Below are positions 1 to 7,429 of a DNA stretch of 16,556 nt, one piece after another (positions within the stretch are counted from its first letter, which is position 1; each line of letters starts with the position of its first letter). Below the pieces are notes generated by a model. That model was not told the DNA's origin and searched no databases. It was given only the letters and a program-made list of their open reading frames with translations. Location of the stretch: the NCBI GenBank assembly GCA_964485695.1, contig CAZAKZ010000123.1:1-16556 (forward strand). The letters are read 5' to 3'. Source of the DNA: CAZAKZ01 sp964485695. GTDB taxonomy: Bacteria; Planctomycetota; JAFGQW01. The position numbers were made by a program, and so were the translations under genes.

Positions 1-1331
1 CGAGCAGGACGCGCTTCAGTCCGCAGCCTCCTGGAGCTTAACGGCATTGCCTCGAGGGCCGGGTTTTTCTCCAGGGTCTCCAGGAGCGCGGCGGCCCGCT
101 GGCTCAGGGTGTCCGACTCCAGGTAGCCCTCCACCACACCGTAGACCAGGAGGTAGCCGTCATACAGCTCCAGGGGCGTCGTGGCCTTCCGGATCCGCTC
201 GTCGGCCTTCCGGAGTTGCGCCTCGGCCCGGGCCCTGTCGAGGTCCGGCATTTCATGCTGGAACAAGAGATCCTCGGCCAGCGAGGCGGCCCGGGTATCC
301 GGATGGTTCTTCACGATCCGGCTCAAGGCCAGGCGAACCTCGGCCAGGATCCGGGCCCGCCGGGCCAGGTGGTCCTTGTTCCTGATGAGGGAGTAGTCCA
401 TGTTGTAGGCGTAGCGTCCGGCCGGAGGCAGCTTTCGAAAGGCCCTGCGGGCCCGGACCAAAGCGGCGTGGGCCTTTTTTTCGCTTGTAAAACCTGGCAC
501 GGACGTCAGTGCCTTCCATCGTTTTTCAGCCTGAACGCCCAGCGTGTCCCAGTGGAACCTGCGGGCGAGGGCCTCGAAAACTGCCGCTTTCTCCACAACG
601 CCCTGGACGTCTTCCTCGGCCCTGGCCACGCGGTGTCTGTAGTAGCGCTCCAGGGAAGCGACCATGGCCCGGGCCTCCTGGACCGTTTCAGAATCTTTGC
701 CGTGGAGGATCTCCCGCAGGTGCACCATGTGCTTGCCGAGGTGGTTCCGGTCCCCGGCCATGCGAACGGCAAGGCGCTTCAGTTTCTTGTAGGGCCCCCC
801 CACCTGGTAGTCGGGCGCCCTGGCCAGGGCCTCCTCGATGACCTTTTCGATGCCGGGCAGGTTGTGGGCGAAGATCTTCTTGCCTGTGTGGTCGAAGATC
901 ACGGCCCACGGCAGGTACTTCACGGGCCACTCGCACACCCACCCGAGCCGGGTCACGGGGAAGTTCGGCTTCAGACGTTCCAGGTAGTAGACGACGTTCT
1001 CCTCCTTCACTTCGGGATCGCGCCGCACCTGGAAGCCGACCACCTTCACCCCCCTATCCCGGTATCGGTCGTGGAGCCGGTTGATGTAGGAAAACGCACC
1101 CGTGGAGATGGGGCAGGTGATGCACCAGTGGTAGCAGATCACGATGCGGCCCTTGAAGTCGTGGGAGCTCAGCGTAGGGCCGACGAGTTGATCGCCGAGG
1201 AGCACCTCGTCCAGATCCGAGAACTGGGGTGGGTCGTCGGGATCCGACTGAGCCATCCCCGGCAGGACGAGGCCGGACAGAAGACCCGGGATCAGCAGCG
1301 CAACGAGTATCAGGGGCAGGCGGGTATTCAT
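1..1331 (-). CDS. Exported TlpA-like thioredoxin-fold protein, C-terminus outside the window
   Basis: The reading frame is open from ATG at 1331 to the left edge (443 codons, no stop), so the gene is partial. Residues 1-27 form a signal peptide (hydrophobic LILVALLIPGLL, cleavage likely after GMA). A thioredoxin-like domain follows, with the active-site motif W-C-I-T-C-P at Cys70/Cys73 and a YLPWAVIFDHTGK segment that fits the cis-Pro strand. After about residue 190 the chain is charged and helical with no domain I recognise. GGGAG lies 8 nt upstream of the ATG. By family it should be an exported thiol-disulfide oxidoreductase of the TlpA/AhpC type; the substrate is unknown. It is divergent from two exported selenoprotein genes with thioredoxin-like domains, so a shared redox role is plausible but inferred. 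Confidence 0.8.
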   Translation of the reverse strand, partial: MNTRLPLILVALLIPGLLSGLVLPGMAQSDPDDPPQFSDLDEVLLGDQLVGPTLSSHDFKGRIVICYHWCITCPISTGAFSYINRLHDRYRDRGVKVVGFQVRRDPEVKEENVVYYLERLKPNFPVTRLGWVCEWPVKYLPWAVIFDHTGKKIFAHNLPGIEKVIEEALARAPDYQVGGPYKKLKRLAVRMAGDRNHLGKHMVHLREILHGKDSETVQEARAMVASLERYYRHRVARAEEDVQGVVEKAAVFEALARRFHWDTLGVQAEKRWKALTSVPGFTSEKKAHAALVRARRAFRKLPPAGRYAYNMDYSLIRNKDHLARRARILAEVRLALSRIVKNHPDTRAASLAEDLLFQHEMPDLDRARAEAQLRKADERIRKATTPLELYDGYLLVYGVVEGYLESDTLSQRAAALLETLEKNPALEAMPLSSRRLRTEARPA

Positions 1332-1878
1332 GACGATTACTCCCAAAGACAGCTCGCGAAACACCCCGGTGGAGAATGAATGGATAAATGACCGGATACA
1401 GGATAACCGCAAAACAGGGTGGCTGGTAAATGCTCCTGATCCCGGCTGGCGCCGCGGTCCCGTGTTTCCGCCGGCAAAAGGCTCTGATCGAGAATCCCCG
1501 GGAGCGGCGAATTCCAGCCGGCCGAAAAAACAACCCGGGACCGGACCCGAACGTTCACCCTGAAGGCAAACCTGAAACCGTTATTAAAAAGTAGGTTATG
1601 CCAATTCAACCAGGGCGCTCCTGGATCTCGCTCCGGCCGGGTCGCAGAGGGTCTCCAAATGGCTGTATCCGAAGCGGCAGGAAAGAGTAAAAAGAATGTA
1701 ATTCCTCTTATTCGGGGTTGCTTTTTGGAAGAAATCCATAGATCCTGAACAAAGAGATCGCCGATATGGACTTGAGGCGACCCTCTGCGTCCATATTGTG
1801 CTATTGTGTTGCGTGGACCAAGGTTGTGGGTTGGGTACTGAAGAGCTGGATCATCGGACTCCTTAAGGAATTGCTAAT
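1332..1878. other. Divergent intergenic region between the TlpA-like gene and the first selenoprotein gene
   Basis: About 550 bp with no convincing gene. The short ORFs on both strands here have no domain-like sequence and poor start signals. The part around 1560-1800 is visibly richer in A/T than the flanking genes. The right end carries a promoter-like element with an inverted repeat (1764-1799) and a Shine-Dalgarno AAGGA at 1865-1869, 9 nt before the selenoprotein ATG. Confidence 0.6.
1764..1799 (+). promoter_or_regulatory. Putative promoter overlapped by an 8-bp inverted repeat
   Basis: TTGAGG (1772-1777) and TATTGT (1794-1799) are separated by 16 bp, a moderate sigma-70-like match pointing at the selenoprotein gene at 1879. 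A perfect dyad, ATATGGAC (1764-1771) and GTCCATAT (1789-1796), straddles it, with a smaller inner dyad GAGG/CCTC (1774-1777/1781-1784). The arms cover the -35 to -10 region, as an operator would. There is no T-run after it, so a terminator is unlikely. Promoter assignment is inferred from pattern only. Confidence 0.4.
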
Positions 1879-2757
1879 ATGAACAAGAACCTGTTCCTTG
1901 CTCTGGCAGTGGCAGGAGTGTTCTGCCTGATCGCTGCCGATTTCGCCTATGCAAAAGGGTGAGGCGGCGGTGGCCGCAGCGGGCCCGCTACGGCTCGCGT
2001 CACTCCGACCTGGACCGCTCCCACATTCCCGGGCACCGGGGAGCCGGGCGGCGGTGAATCCATCCAGGGCACGAATTACTTCGAGTCCATCAAGGAACTC
2101 AAGGAGGCTGCGAAGAAGGGGCACCTGACCCTCCTCTACCTCTTCAGCTCCAAGGACAAGGCCAAGGTCGGCAAGTTCGAGAACGTTCTTTTCAGGAACG
2201 AAGTCATCGGCATCGCCCTGAAGGTCTTCAAGTGCCTGAAGCTGGACGTGGCCAGGGACAAGGTGGCCAGGAATCTGTACGGCGGTAAGGTCCCGCGGTT
2301 CATCGCTTTCAATGCCGAGGGCAAACGCGTGGATGAGCTCTACCTGGCCGACTACAAGACCAAGACCACCCCCCTCATGAAGCTCCTGTGCAAGGCCTCC
2401 AAGGGCCACGGCACGATGCCGCTCACCACCTTCGTGAAAAAGTATCGCGGCTTTCTGAACGACCTCGACAAGCTCGAGAACAAGAAGGCCACCTGCGCCA
2501 AGAAGAAGACCCGCCTCCAGGCCGGCGGAAACGCCGCCAAGGGCGCAAAACCCGGAGCCAAGAATAAGCTAAGCAAGAAGGTGCAAGCCAAGATCAGGAA
2601 GGTCGAGAAGGAGGAACAGGTCCTCACCAAGCAGGAGAAGAAGCTCCTCGACAACGAGAAGAAGCTCCTCGCCGCGGTGAAGGCCTACGACAAGTCGTCG
2701 CCTTCCAAGGAAAAGGTCAACAAGGCCAAGGCCGCCAAGAAAGAGGAGGGCGGCTGA
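1879..2757 (+). CDS. Exported selenoprotein A: N-terminal Sec, thioredoxin-like domain, Lys-rich tail
   Basis: ATG at 1879 (AAGGA 9 nt upstream) opens a frame with one in-frame UGA at 1960-1962 (codon 28), then no stop until 2757; read through it gives 292 residues. Residues 1-25 are a signal peptide with an AYA cleavage site, so the mature protein would start K-G-Sec-G-G-G-G. Residues about 58-150 look thioredoxin-like: strand LTLLYLF, then SSKDK where CxxC normally sits, Cys119 in FKCLKLDV, and the probable cis-Pro139 in KVPRFIAFNAEGK. Residues from about 165 are Lys/Ala/Glu-rich and probably coiled-coil. A paralogue at 2910 has UGA at the same codon. selC and selA lie just downstream. Sec insertion is inferred from conservation, the hairpin and this context. 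The family is not one I recognise; the Sec is probably redox-active. A caller treating UGA as stop would annotate only a truncated ORF from 2248. Confidence 0.85.
1973..1994 (+). promoter_or_regulatory. Bacterial SECIS-like hairpin of selenoprotein A
   Basis: Arms GCCGCAGCG (1973-1981) and CGCTACGGC (1986-1994) pair with a single C-A mismatch and enclose the loop GGCC. The loop starts 19 nt after the UGA at 1960-1962. Known bacterial SECIS elements are hairpins inside the coding region with the apical loop roughly 16-37 nt after UGA and a G at the start of the loop; this fits. A competing hairpin GCGGC/GCCGC (1964-1977) lies closer to the UGA. Confidence 0.6.
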
Positions 2758-2773
2758 GACAGCTAGTCACATT

Positions 2774-2801
2774 GCCCGCGCGGTTCGCGCGGGCTTGTTT
2801 T
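2774..2801 (+). terminator. Intrinsic terminator after selenoprotein A
   Basis: A 9-bp perfect stem, GCCCGCGCG (2774-2782) and CGCGCGGGC (2786-2794), with loop GTT, is followed by TTGTTTT. It begins 16 nt after the stop codon of the selenoprotein gene. Confidence 0.85.
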
Positions 2802-2909
2802 CAGATCGTTGAAGAATTCGTGGAAGAATCAGGACGAGCCGGGTGCCCCGGAATGCCCGGTGAAGACCAAGATCGACGGAGATCACTCTCGTCTGAAGGA
2901 GTTTGAGCG

Positions 2910-3743
2910 ATGAAGAAAAACGCAATCCTCATGGTCGCAGCGGTGGGCATCCTCAGCCTGCTCATCGCTGACTGTGCCTTTGCCAAGGGCTGATGCGGCG
3001 GAGGTGGCGCTGCCCGTAGCCCGGGCGGTGGCCGTAGTGCAGCCGGACAGGCTCGCACCACCCCGACCTTTGCCCTCCCGACGTTCCCCGGGACGGCGGA
3101 ATCCATTAGTGGTAACTACTTCGAAGCCATCAAGGAGATCCAGGACTGCGCCAGGAAGGGAGAGCTCTCCCTTCTCTACGTGTTCAACTCCAAGGACGGG
3201 GGCAAGAAGTACAAGACCTTCGAGACTGCCCTGTTCAAGAACGAGAGCCTTTCCGTGGCCATCCGGATCTTCCGGTGCCTCAAGCTCGACGTCGCCAAGA
3301 ACAAGGTTGCCAGGGACCACTTCGGCAAGAAAATTCCCTGCTTCTTGATCTTCAACGCCAAGGGGCAGCGCGTCGACGCGGTCTACCTGAAGGGCTACAA
3401 GGCCAGGTCCAGTACGCTCATGAAGGGCCTGGTGAAGGCCTCCAAGGGGCACGGGAAAATGCCCCTCATGACCTTCATCAAGAAGTATCGTAGCTTCCTG
3501 AACAACCTCGACAAGATCGAGGGCAAGAAGAAGGTCTTCAACCAGAAGAAAACCCGCATCACCAAGGGCAAGAAGGGCAAGAAAGTCGTTCTCCCCAAGG
3601 CCAAGCAGAAAAAGCTCGATGCGGAAGCCAAGCGCCTGGCCCAGGAGGAGAAGAAAGTGCTCGACGCCGAGAAGAAGCTCCTCGAAGCGGTGAAGGCCTA
3701 TACCCCCGGACCGCGCACCGGCAAGGTCGTAGCTCGAAAGTAA
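2910..3743 (+). CDS. Exported selenoprotein B: paralogue of A with a Sec-Cys dyad
   Basis: ATG at 2910 (AAGGAG 8 nt upstream) opens a frame with UGA at 2991-2993, again codon 28, then no stop until TAA at 3741-3743 (277 residues). The signal peptide ends A-F-A after residue 25; the mature N-terminus would read K-G-Sec-C-G-G-G-G. The thioredoxin-like domain (about residues 60-155) shares roughly half its residues with protein A by eye: conserved Cys123 in FRCLKLDVA, probable cis-Pro143 in KIPCFLIFNAKG, and FNSKDGG where CxxC would be. A shared block around KASKGHG precedes the Lys-rich helical tail. Here Sec is directly followed by Cys29, which could form a vicinal selenenylsulfide; protein A has Gly at that position. 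Duplication with the Sec retained in both copies is the main argument that UGA is decoded. A caller treating UGA as stop would report only residues from an internal GTG at 3180. Confidence 0.85.
3008..3030 (+). promoter_or_regulatory. Bacterial SECIS-like hairpin of selenoprotein B
   Basis: CGCTGCCCG (3008-3016) pairs with CGGGCGGTG (3022-3030) using two G-U wobbles, leaving loop TAGCC. The loop begins 23 nt after the UGA at 2991-2993. If the last G-C pair opens, the loop begins with G as in the general bacterial SECIS pattern. The stem size resembles that after the UGA of the paralogue. Confidence 0.55.
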
Positions 3744-3765
3744 TCCAAAACTGCAACAATACAGG

Positions 3766-3794
3766 GGCCCGCATCCACTTGCGGGCCTCGTTTT
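3766..3794 (+). terminator. Intrinsic terminator after selenoprotein B
   Basis: GGCCCGCA (3766-3773) and TGCGGGCC (3780-3787) form a perfect 8-bp stem with a 6-nt loop, followed by TCGTTTT. It separates selenoprotein B from the selC promoter. Confidence 0.85.
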
Positions 3795-3834
3795 CGTACC
3801 GGAAGCTGGAGTAATCGAAGCCGCCTCGCCGCGG

Positions 3835-3863
3835 TTGACGAACGCCCGGTCATGCCGTATAGT
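3835..3863 (+). promoter_or_regulatory. Sigma-70-type promoter of selC-selA
   Basis: TTGACG (3835-3840) and TATAGT (3858-3863) are 17 bp apart, each one base off consensus. Transcription would start near 3870, about 15 nt before the mature tRNA-Sec end. With no terminator between the tRNA and selA, it probably drives both. Confidence 0.8.
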
Positions 3864-3884
3864 TCCCGGAAACGCGAAATGAAC

Positions 3885-3981
3885 GGAAGCGGCTAGGTGC
3901 TGGTGTGCCTTCCGGACTTCAAATCCGGCGTGGGGCGTTAATCCCGTCCCAGGTGGGTTCGATTCCCATCCGCTTCCGCCA
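3885..3981 (+). tRNA. selC: tRNA-Sec, anticodon UCA
   Basis: The 97-nt gene folds as a bacterial tRNA-Sec. The 8-bp acceptor stem is GGAAGCGG (3885-3892) with CCGCTTCC (3970-3977), then discriminator G and encoded CCA. The D stem has 6 bp (3895-3900/3905-3910) around a 4-nt loop. The anticodon stem is CCGGA/TCCGG with TCA at 3919-3921. The variable arm is 7 bp (3931-3937/3945-3951). The T stem has 5 bp (3953-3957/3965-3969) around loop TTCGATT. The 8+5 acceptor/T helix, 6-bp D stem and long variable arm distinguish it from tRNA-Ser. It is charged with Ser, converted by SelA, and delivered by SelB to UGA codons. Confidence 0.97.
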
Positions 3982-4011
3982 ATCTTCTTCACCCCCGAGG
4001 GCTGTAACCCC

Positions 4012-5418
4012 ATGCCCGACTTGAAAGACCAGCTCAAGAAACTCCCCCAGGTGGACGAGGTCCTCCGATCCGCTCAAGGCCACGCCTCCGGATCCAGCCC
4101 CGGCCCTGACCTTCCGAGAGGGCTCCTGGCTCAGACCGCCCGGGAAGCGATCGAGGAGATCCGTAAGGGCGTGCTTGAAGGCACGGTGACCGACGTTCCC
4201 TCGCTCGAGGACCTTACGGACCGGGTCCTCGCCCGGGCCGTCATCCGCCTGAAGCCCATCCAGTGCCGCGTCCTCAACGCCACGGGCGTGGTGCTGCACA
4301 CCAACCTGGGACGGGCCGTGCTGTCGAGAAAGGTCCTCGAAGACGTGTTCGGTCGGGTTCGGGGATACAGCCTCCTCGAGAAGGACCGGGATTCAGGATT
4401 GCGCACCAAACGCGACCTGCTGGTGTCGGACCTCATCACCGAGATCACCGGAGCCGAGGCCGCCACGGTGGTGAACAACAACGCCGCCGCCACCCACCTC
4501 ATCCTCCACACCCTGGCCGCGGGAAAGGAGGTGATCTGCTCTCATGCCCACCTGGTGGGCATCGGCGGCTCCTTCCGCCTTCCCGACTGCATGCGCCAGG
4601 CGGATGTCACGCTGCGCACCGTGGGCGCCACCAACCACTGCCTCCTCTCGGACTACGAGAAAGGCATCAACGAGAACACCGGCATGCTCCTCTCGGTGCA
4701 CACGTCCAACTACCAGATCGTCGGTTTCACCAAATACGCCTCCCTGGAGGAGCTGGTGGCCCTCGGGAAAAAGCACGGGATCCCCGTGGTCTACGACCTG
4801 GGGAGCGGTGCACTCATCGACGTCTCCAGGTATGGATACAAGGGGCACCGGGTGCGCGACAGTGTCACCCTGGGCCCGGACCTGATCTGCTTCAGCGGCG
4901 ACAAGCTCCTGGGCGGCCCCCAGGCCGGCATCATCGTGGGCCGGTCAGGCGCGGTCGAGGCCATCCGGAAGAGTCCCTACTATCGCATGATGCGCCCCGA
5001 CAAGGTGACCCTGGCGCTGCTGGAATCCACGCTCCGGCTCTACATGGACCCGGAAACCGTGGACGCGGAGGTACCAGTCCTCCGGATGATTCGCCAGACC
5101 GCCGGCGATCTCAGGCCCCGGGCAAGACGCCTGGCAACCCGCCTCCGGAAAACGGGCCTCGAGGCAGATATCGACGTCTTCGAGGGATTCTCGGAGATCG
5201 GCGGCGGGTCCCTGTCCAACCAGAAGATGCCCACGGTATGCGTGGGCATCCGGCCGACCGGTCTACCTGTGGACGAGGCGGCCAGACGGCTCCGGATGGG
5301 AGAGCCCTGCATCATCGTTCGCGTCAGCGACGATCGCCTGGTCGTGGACCTACGCACCCTCCTCGAAGGCGAGGACATCGAGATGGTGGAGCCCATCAAG
5401 AAGGCCCTGAAACCCTGA
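4012..5418 (+). CDS. selA: L-seryl-tRNA(Sec) selenium transferase (selenocysteine synthase)
   Basis: This 468-residue protein matches SelA in length (E. coli about 463) and sequence. It converts Ser-tRNA(Sec) to Sec-tRNA(Sec) in the cytoplasm using selenophosphate. The N-terminal helical region (LKDQLKKLPQVDEVL) is the tRNA-binding domain type seen in SelA. The fold-type I PLP core includes LNATGVVLHTNLGRA, a VVNNNAAA block, the VYDLGSGALID segment, and the PLP lysine K298 in CFSGDKLLGGPQAG. It starts 30 nt after selC; only a weak GAGG precedes the ATG, consistent with co-transcription from the selC promoter. It converges on the activase gene, separated by 23 bp. The selenophosphate synthetase gene selD is not in this window. 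Confidence 0.97.
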   Translation: MPDLKDQLKKLPQVDEVLRSAQGHASGSSPGPDLPRGLLAQTAREAIEEIRKGVLEGTVTDVPSLEDLTDRVLARAVIRLKPIQCRVLNATGVVLHTNLGRAVLSRKVLEDVFGRVRGYSLLEKDRDSGLRTKRDLLVSDLITEITGAEAATVVNNNAAATHLILHTLAAGKEVICSHAHLVGIGGSFRLPDCMRQADVTLRTVGATNHCLLSDYEKGINENTGMLLSVHTSNYQIVGFTKYASLEELVALGKKHGIPVVYDLGSGALIDVSRYGYKGHRVRDSVTLGPDLICFSGDKLLGGPQAGIIVGRSGAVEAIRKSPYYRMMRPDKVTLALLESTLRLYMDPETVDAEVPVLRMIRQTAGDLRPRARRLATRLRKTGLEADIDVFEGFSEIGGGSLSNQKMPTVCVGIRPTGLPVDEAARRLRMGEPCIIVRVSDDRLVVDLRTLLEGEDIEMVEPIKKALKP

Positions 5419-5423
5419 CGCCC

Positions 5424-5444
5424 TGAGGGCGATTCCCGCCCTCA
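5424..5444. terminator. Hairpin between the convergent selA and activase genes
   Basis: TGAGGGCG (5424-5431) and CGCCCTCA (5437-5444) form a perfect 8-bp stem with loop ATTCC in the 23-bp gap and overlapping the activase stop codon. No T-run follows on either strand, so it is a weak terminator candidate for both transcripts. Confidence 0.4.
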
Positions 5445-6230
5445 ATCTCCCGCCAGGATCGCCGCCCCGAAGGCGGCCGTGTACTGGGCGCGCCGCGCCC
5501 TGGGAAAGGGAACCTCGAGGGCTGACTCGATCTCACGGCGAACGGTCTCGTTGTGCGCCACGCCCCCCGAAAAGTAAACGGGCGGCTTGAGACCCACGTG
5601 CTTCACCAGGGTGACGACCCGTCGGGCCACGGCCCGCTGGACGCCGGCCAGCACGTCGTTCAGGTCGTGGCCCAGGGAGAGAAGGCTGATCACTTCGGTC
5701 TCGGCGAACACCACGCAGGTGGAGCTGATCTCGAACGGCGTGGGATTCAGGGTGTGAATGTCAGCGAGGGTTTCCACGTCGAGGTCGAACCGGTTGGCCA
5801 TGACGTCCAGAAAGGAGCCCGTGCCCGCCGCACAGCGGTCATTCATGCCGAAATCCTCCACCCGGCCCGTGTCGTCCAGGCGGATGACCTTGGAGTCCTG
5901 TCCGCCGATATCCACGATCGTGGACGCATCCGGGTGCAGGAAACGAACGCCGCAGGCGTGGCAAGTGATCTCGGTGACGGTCCTGTCGGCGTCATCCACC
6001 AGGGCGCGCCCGTAGCCCGTGGCCACCACGCGCAGGGACAGGGATCCTGACGCAGGCTCCTTTCCGCAGATCTCCTTCAAGATCTCCGCCTTCAGTTCTC
6101 CGGCGACGGCCCGGCCGCCCACCCCCGTGGGCCGGATCACGGCATGGAGGAACCGGCCCTCCTCGTCCAGGAGCACCGCCTTGGACGTGGTGGATCCGAT
6201 GTCGATGCCGAGGCGCAGATCCGGGATCAT
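5442..6230 (-). CDS. ATP-dependent activase of the 2-hydroxyacyl-CoA dehydratase/double-cubane family
   Basis: 262 residues of the BadF/BadG/BcrA/BcrD ATPase family (relatives HgdC, FldI, YjiL). The ASKHA phosphate-binding motif GIDIGSTTSKAV is at residues 8-19, a second nucleotide motif VDIGGQDSK at 106-114, and the two Cys that bind the dimer-bridging [4Fe-4S] cluster are C133 (NDRCAAGTG) and C172 (SSTCVVFAE). In the family, the homodimer hydrolyses ATP to push an electron from its cluster into the partner dehydratase or double-cubane protein at very low potential. Its ATG overlaps the stop of the upstream double-cubane-type gene (ATGA, 6227-6230), a strong sign of translational coupling and of a specific partner. 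Sequence resembles the YjiL/DCCP reductase branch more than the benzoyl-CoA reductase subunits. Confidence 0.93.
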   Translation of the reverse strand: MIPDLRLGIDIGSTTSKAVLLDEEGRFLHAVIRPTGVGGRAVAGELKAEILKEICGKEPASGSLSLRVVATGYGRALVDDADRTVTEITCHACGVRFLHPDASTIVDIGGQDSKVIRLDDTGRVEDFGMNDRCAAGTGSFLDVMANRFDLDVETLADIHTLNPTPFEISSTCVVFAETEVISLLSLGHDLNDVLAGVQRAVARRVVTLVKHVGLKPPVYFSGGVAHNETVRREIESALEVPFPRARRAQYTAAFGAAILAGD

Positions 6231-7399
6231 GACTCCACCATCTCCAGAAAGGACTCGATGCGGGTTCTGAGCTGTTCGGTGTCCGAGGGGGAGAAGTCCG
6301 TCTCCACCTTCAGGTAGGGTTTACCCCTTTCCCGGGCCCAGGCGCGCACCTGGAAGCTCTCCACATTGTAGGTGTGGCAGGCCAGCCAGACCAGGTCCAT
6401 CACAGCATCCACCTTGAACTCGTCCACCAGTTGATCGAGGAGGCGGAAACGCTCGGTGTTGGGCGTGAAGCAGGAGCAGGGCAGGTTGAAGTACTTCCGG
6501 GCAATGGCCTCCAGGGGGTCGCCCTCCTCGGAGACCTTTTCGTACATGGGCTTCACCCCGCTGCAGGCTTCCTGGACCACCACCACGGCGCCGCAGTCCT
6601 CGATGAGGTCGAAAACCTTTCTCACGGTCAGGAACACGGGGGTCCCGGTGAGCAGGATGCGCGGCGCGCCCGGCCTGGCCACGGCCCGGCCCGCCTCGCG
6701 GCGGCGGTCCAGCTCGGCGTAGACCTCGTCAAGGAGGTGGCTTTCCACCGGGCTCGCGGCCACGCGCTGGTTCACGAGAATCCGCTCGCTACCCCGGATC
6801 CAGGGCGGATCGGACCGGGAATACTCGTTGAGTCCCAGGTAGCGGTCCCGCCAGCGGTTCAGGGTCCGGATGGCTTCCCGGAGCCGCTCGTCCGTGATTT
6901 CAACCTGAAACGTCTCCTCCAGAAAGGCCTTCATCTTCCGGACCTCGCCGAGCCAGTGCCGGAAGGCCGACTCGCTGTGGGGCTTCTGCGTCAGCTCCAG
7001 GATGAAGGTCGGATGCCGGTGCGTGATCATCTCGAACATCTTCTTTTTGCCGTCGCAGGTGGTCTCAGCGATGATGGCGTCCGAAGCCTCGAAGAATGGG
7101 CATTTCCCGGTCTTGATGAAGCCGTAGATGGACTTGATGATGGGGCAGAGGTTGGCGGGGAGGTCCGCCTCGGCCTGGATGGCCATTTCCTGGGTCGCGG
7201 CGCAGAGGCAGGTGGCCAGGGCGCCGGCCGCCAGGATGATCTCCCGGGGCGCATACTCGCAGTAGATGCCCACCACCTTGCGCCCCTTCTCTTTCTCCTC
7301 CTTGATGTAGGCCACCTCATCCAGGGGGCTCTTCAGCAGGTGCTGGAAGATGGCTCCGTCCTCGGGGGCCCGGGGTGTCTCGGTTCGACTCTCCGTCAT
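6227..7399 (-). CDS. Double-cubane-cluster-type protein (YjiM/HgdB-like 2-hydroxyacyl-CoA dehydratase family)
   Basis: 390 residues. The block from LPANLCP through KSIYGFIKTGKCP to ETTCDGKKKM (residues 80-121) closely follows the E. coli YjiM / Carboxydothermus double-cubane protein signature. C66, C85, C100 and C115 are placed to ligate clusters; further Cys lie in PCSCFTPN and LACHTYNVES near the C-terminus. Characterised double-cubane proteins, driven by their ATPase reductase, carry out low-potential reductions of small molecules; their physiological substrates remain unclear, and true dehydratases act on 2-hydroxyacyl-CoA. AGGAGG sits 5 nt before the ATG. It is 30 nt downstream of another paralogue and overlaps the activase by 4 nt. 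Of the three paralogues here it is the most canonical, so it is the likeliest partner of the activase. Confidence 0.92.
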   Translation of the reverse strand: MTESRTETPRAPEDGAIFQHLLKSPLDEVAYIKEEKEKGRKVVGIYCEYAPREIILAAGALATCLCAATQEMAIQAEADLPANLCPIIKSIYGFIKTGKCPFFEASDAIIAETTCDGKKKMFEMITHRHPTFILELTQKPHSESAFRHWLGEVRKMKAFLEETFQVEITDERLREAIRTLNRWRDRYLGLNEYSRSDPPWIRGSERILVNQRVAASPVESHLLDEVYAELDRRREAGRAVARPGAPRILLTGTPVFLTVRKVFDLIEDCGAVVVVQEACSGVKPMYEKVSEEGDPLEAIARKYFNLPCSCFTPNTERFRLLDQLVDEFKVDAVMDLVWLACHTYNVESFQVRAWARERGKPYLKVETDFSPSDTEQLRTRIESFLEMVES

Positions 7400-7429
7400 G
7401 GCCGCCTCCTTTCGGTTCCGGTTTCAAGA

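Noticed and set aside
216..1379. Long plus-strand ORF opposite the TlpA-like gene
   Set aside because: It is the shadow of the minus-strand gene, which has a signal peptide, a CxxC motif and a ribosome-binding site.
1963..1977. Short GCGGC/GCCGC hairpin right after the UGA as the SECIS of selenoprotein A
   Set aside because: Its loop is only 6 nt after the UGA, closer than known bacterial SECIS loops; the 1973-1994 hairpin fits better, though the two compete.
2802..2909. Promoter for selenoprotein B
   Set aside because: TTGAAG near 2809 has no acceptable -10 element at proper spacing; B may depend on readthrough of the upstream terminator or on a promoter I cannot see.
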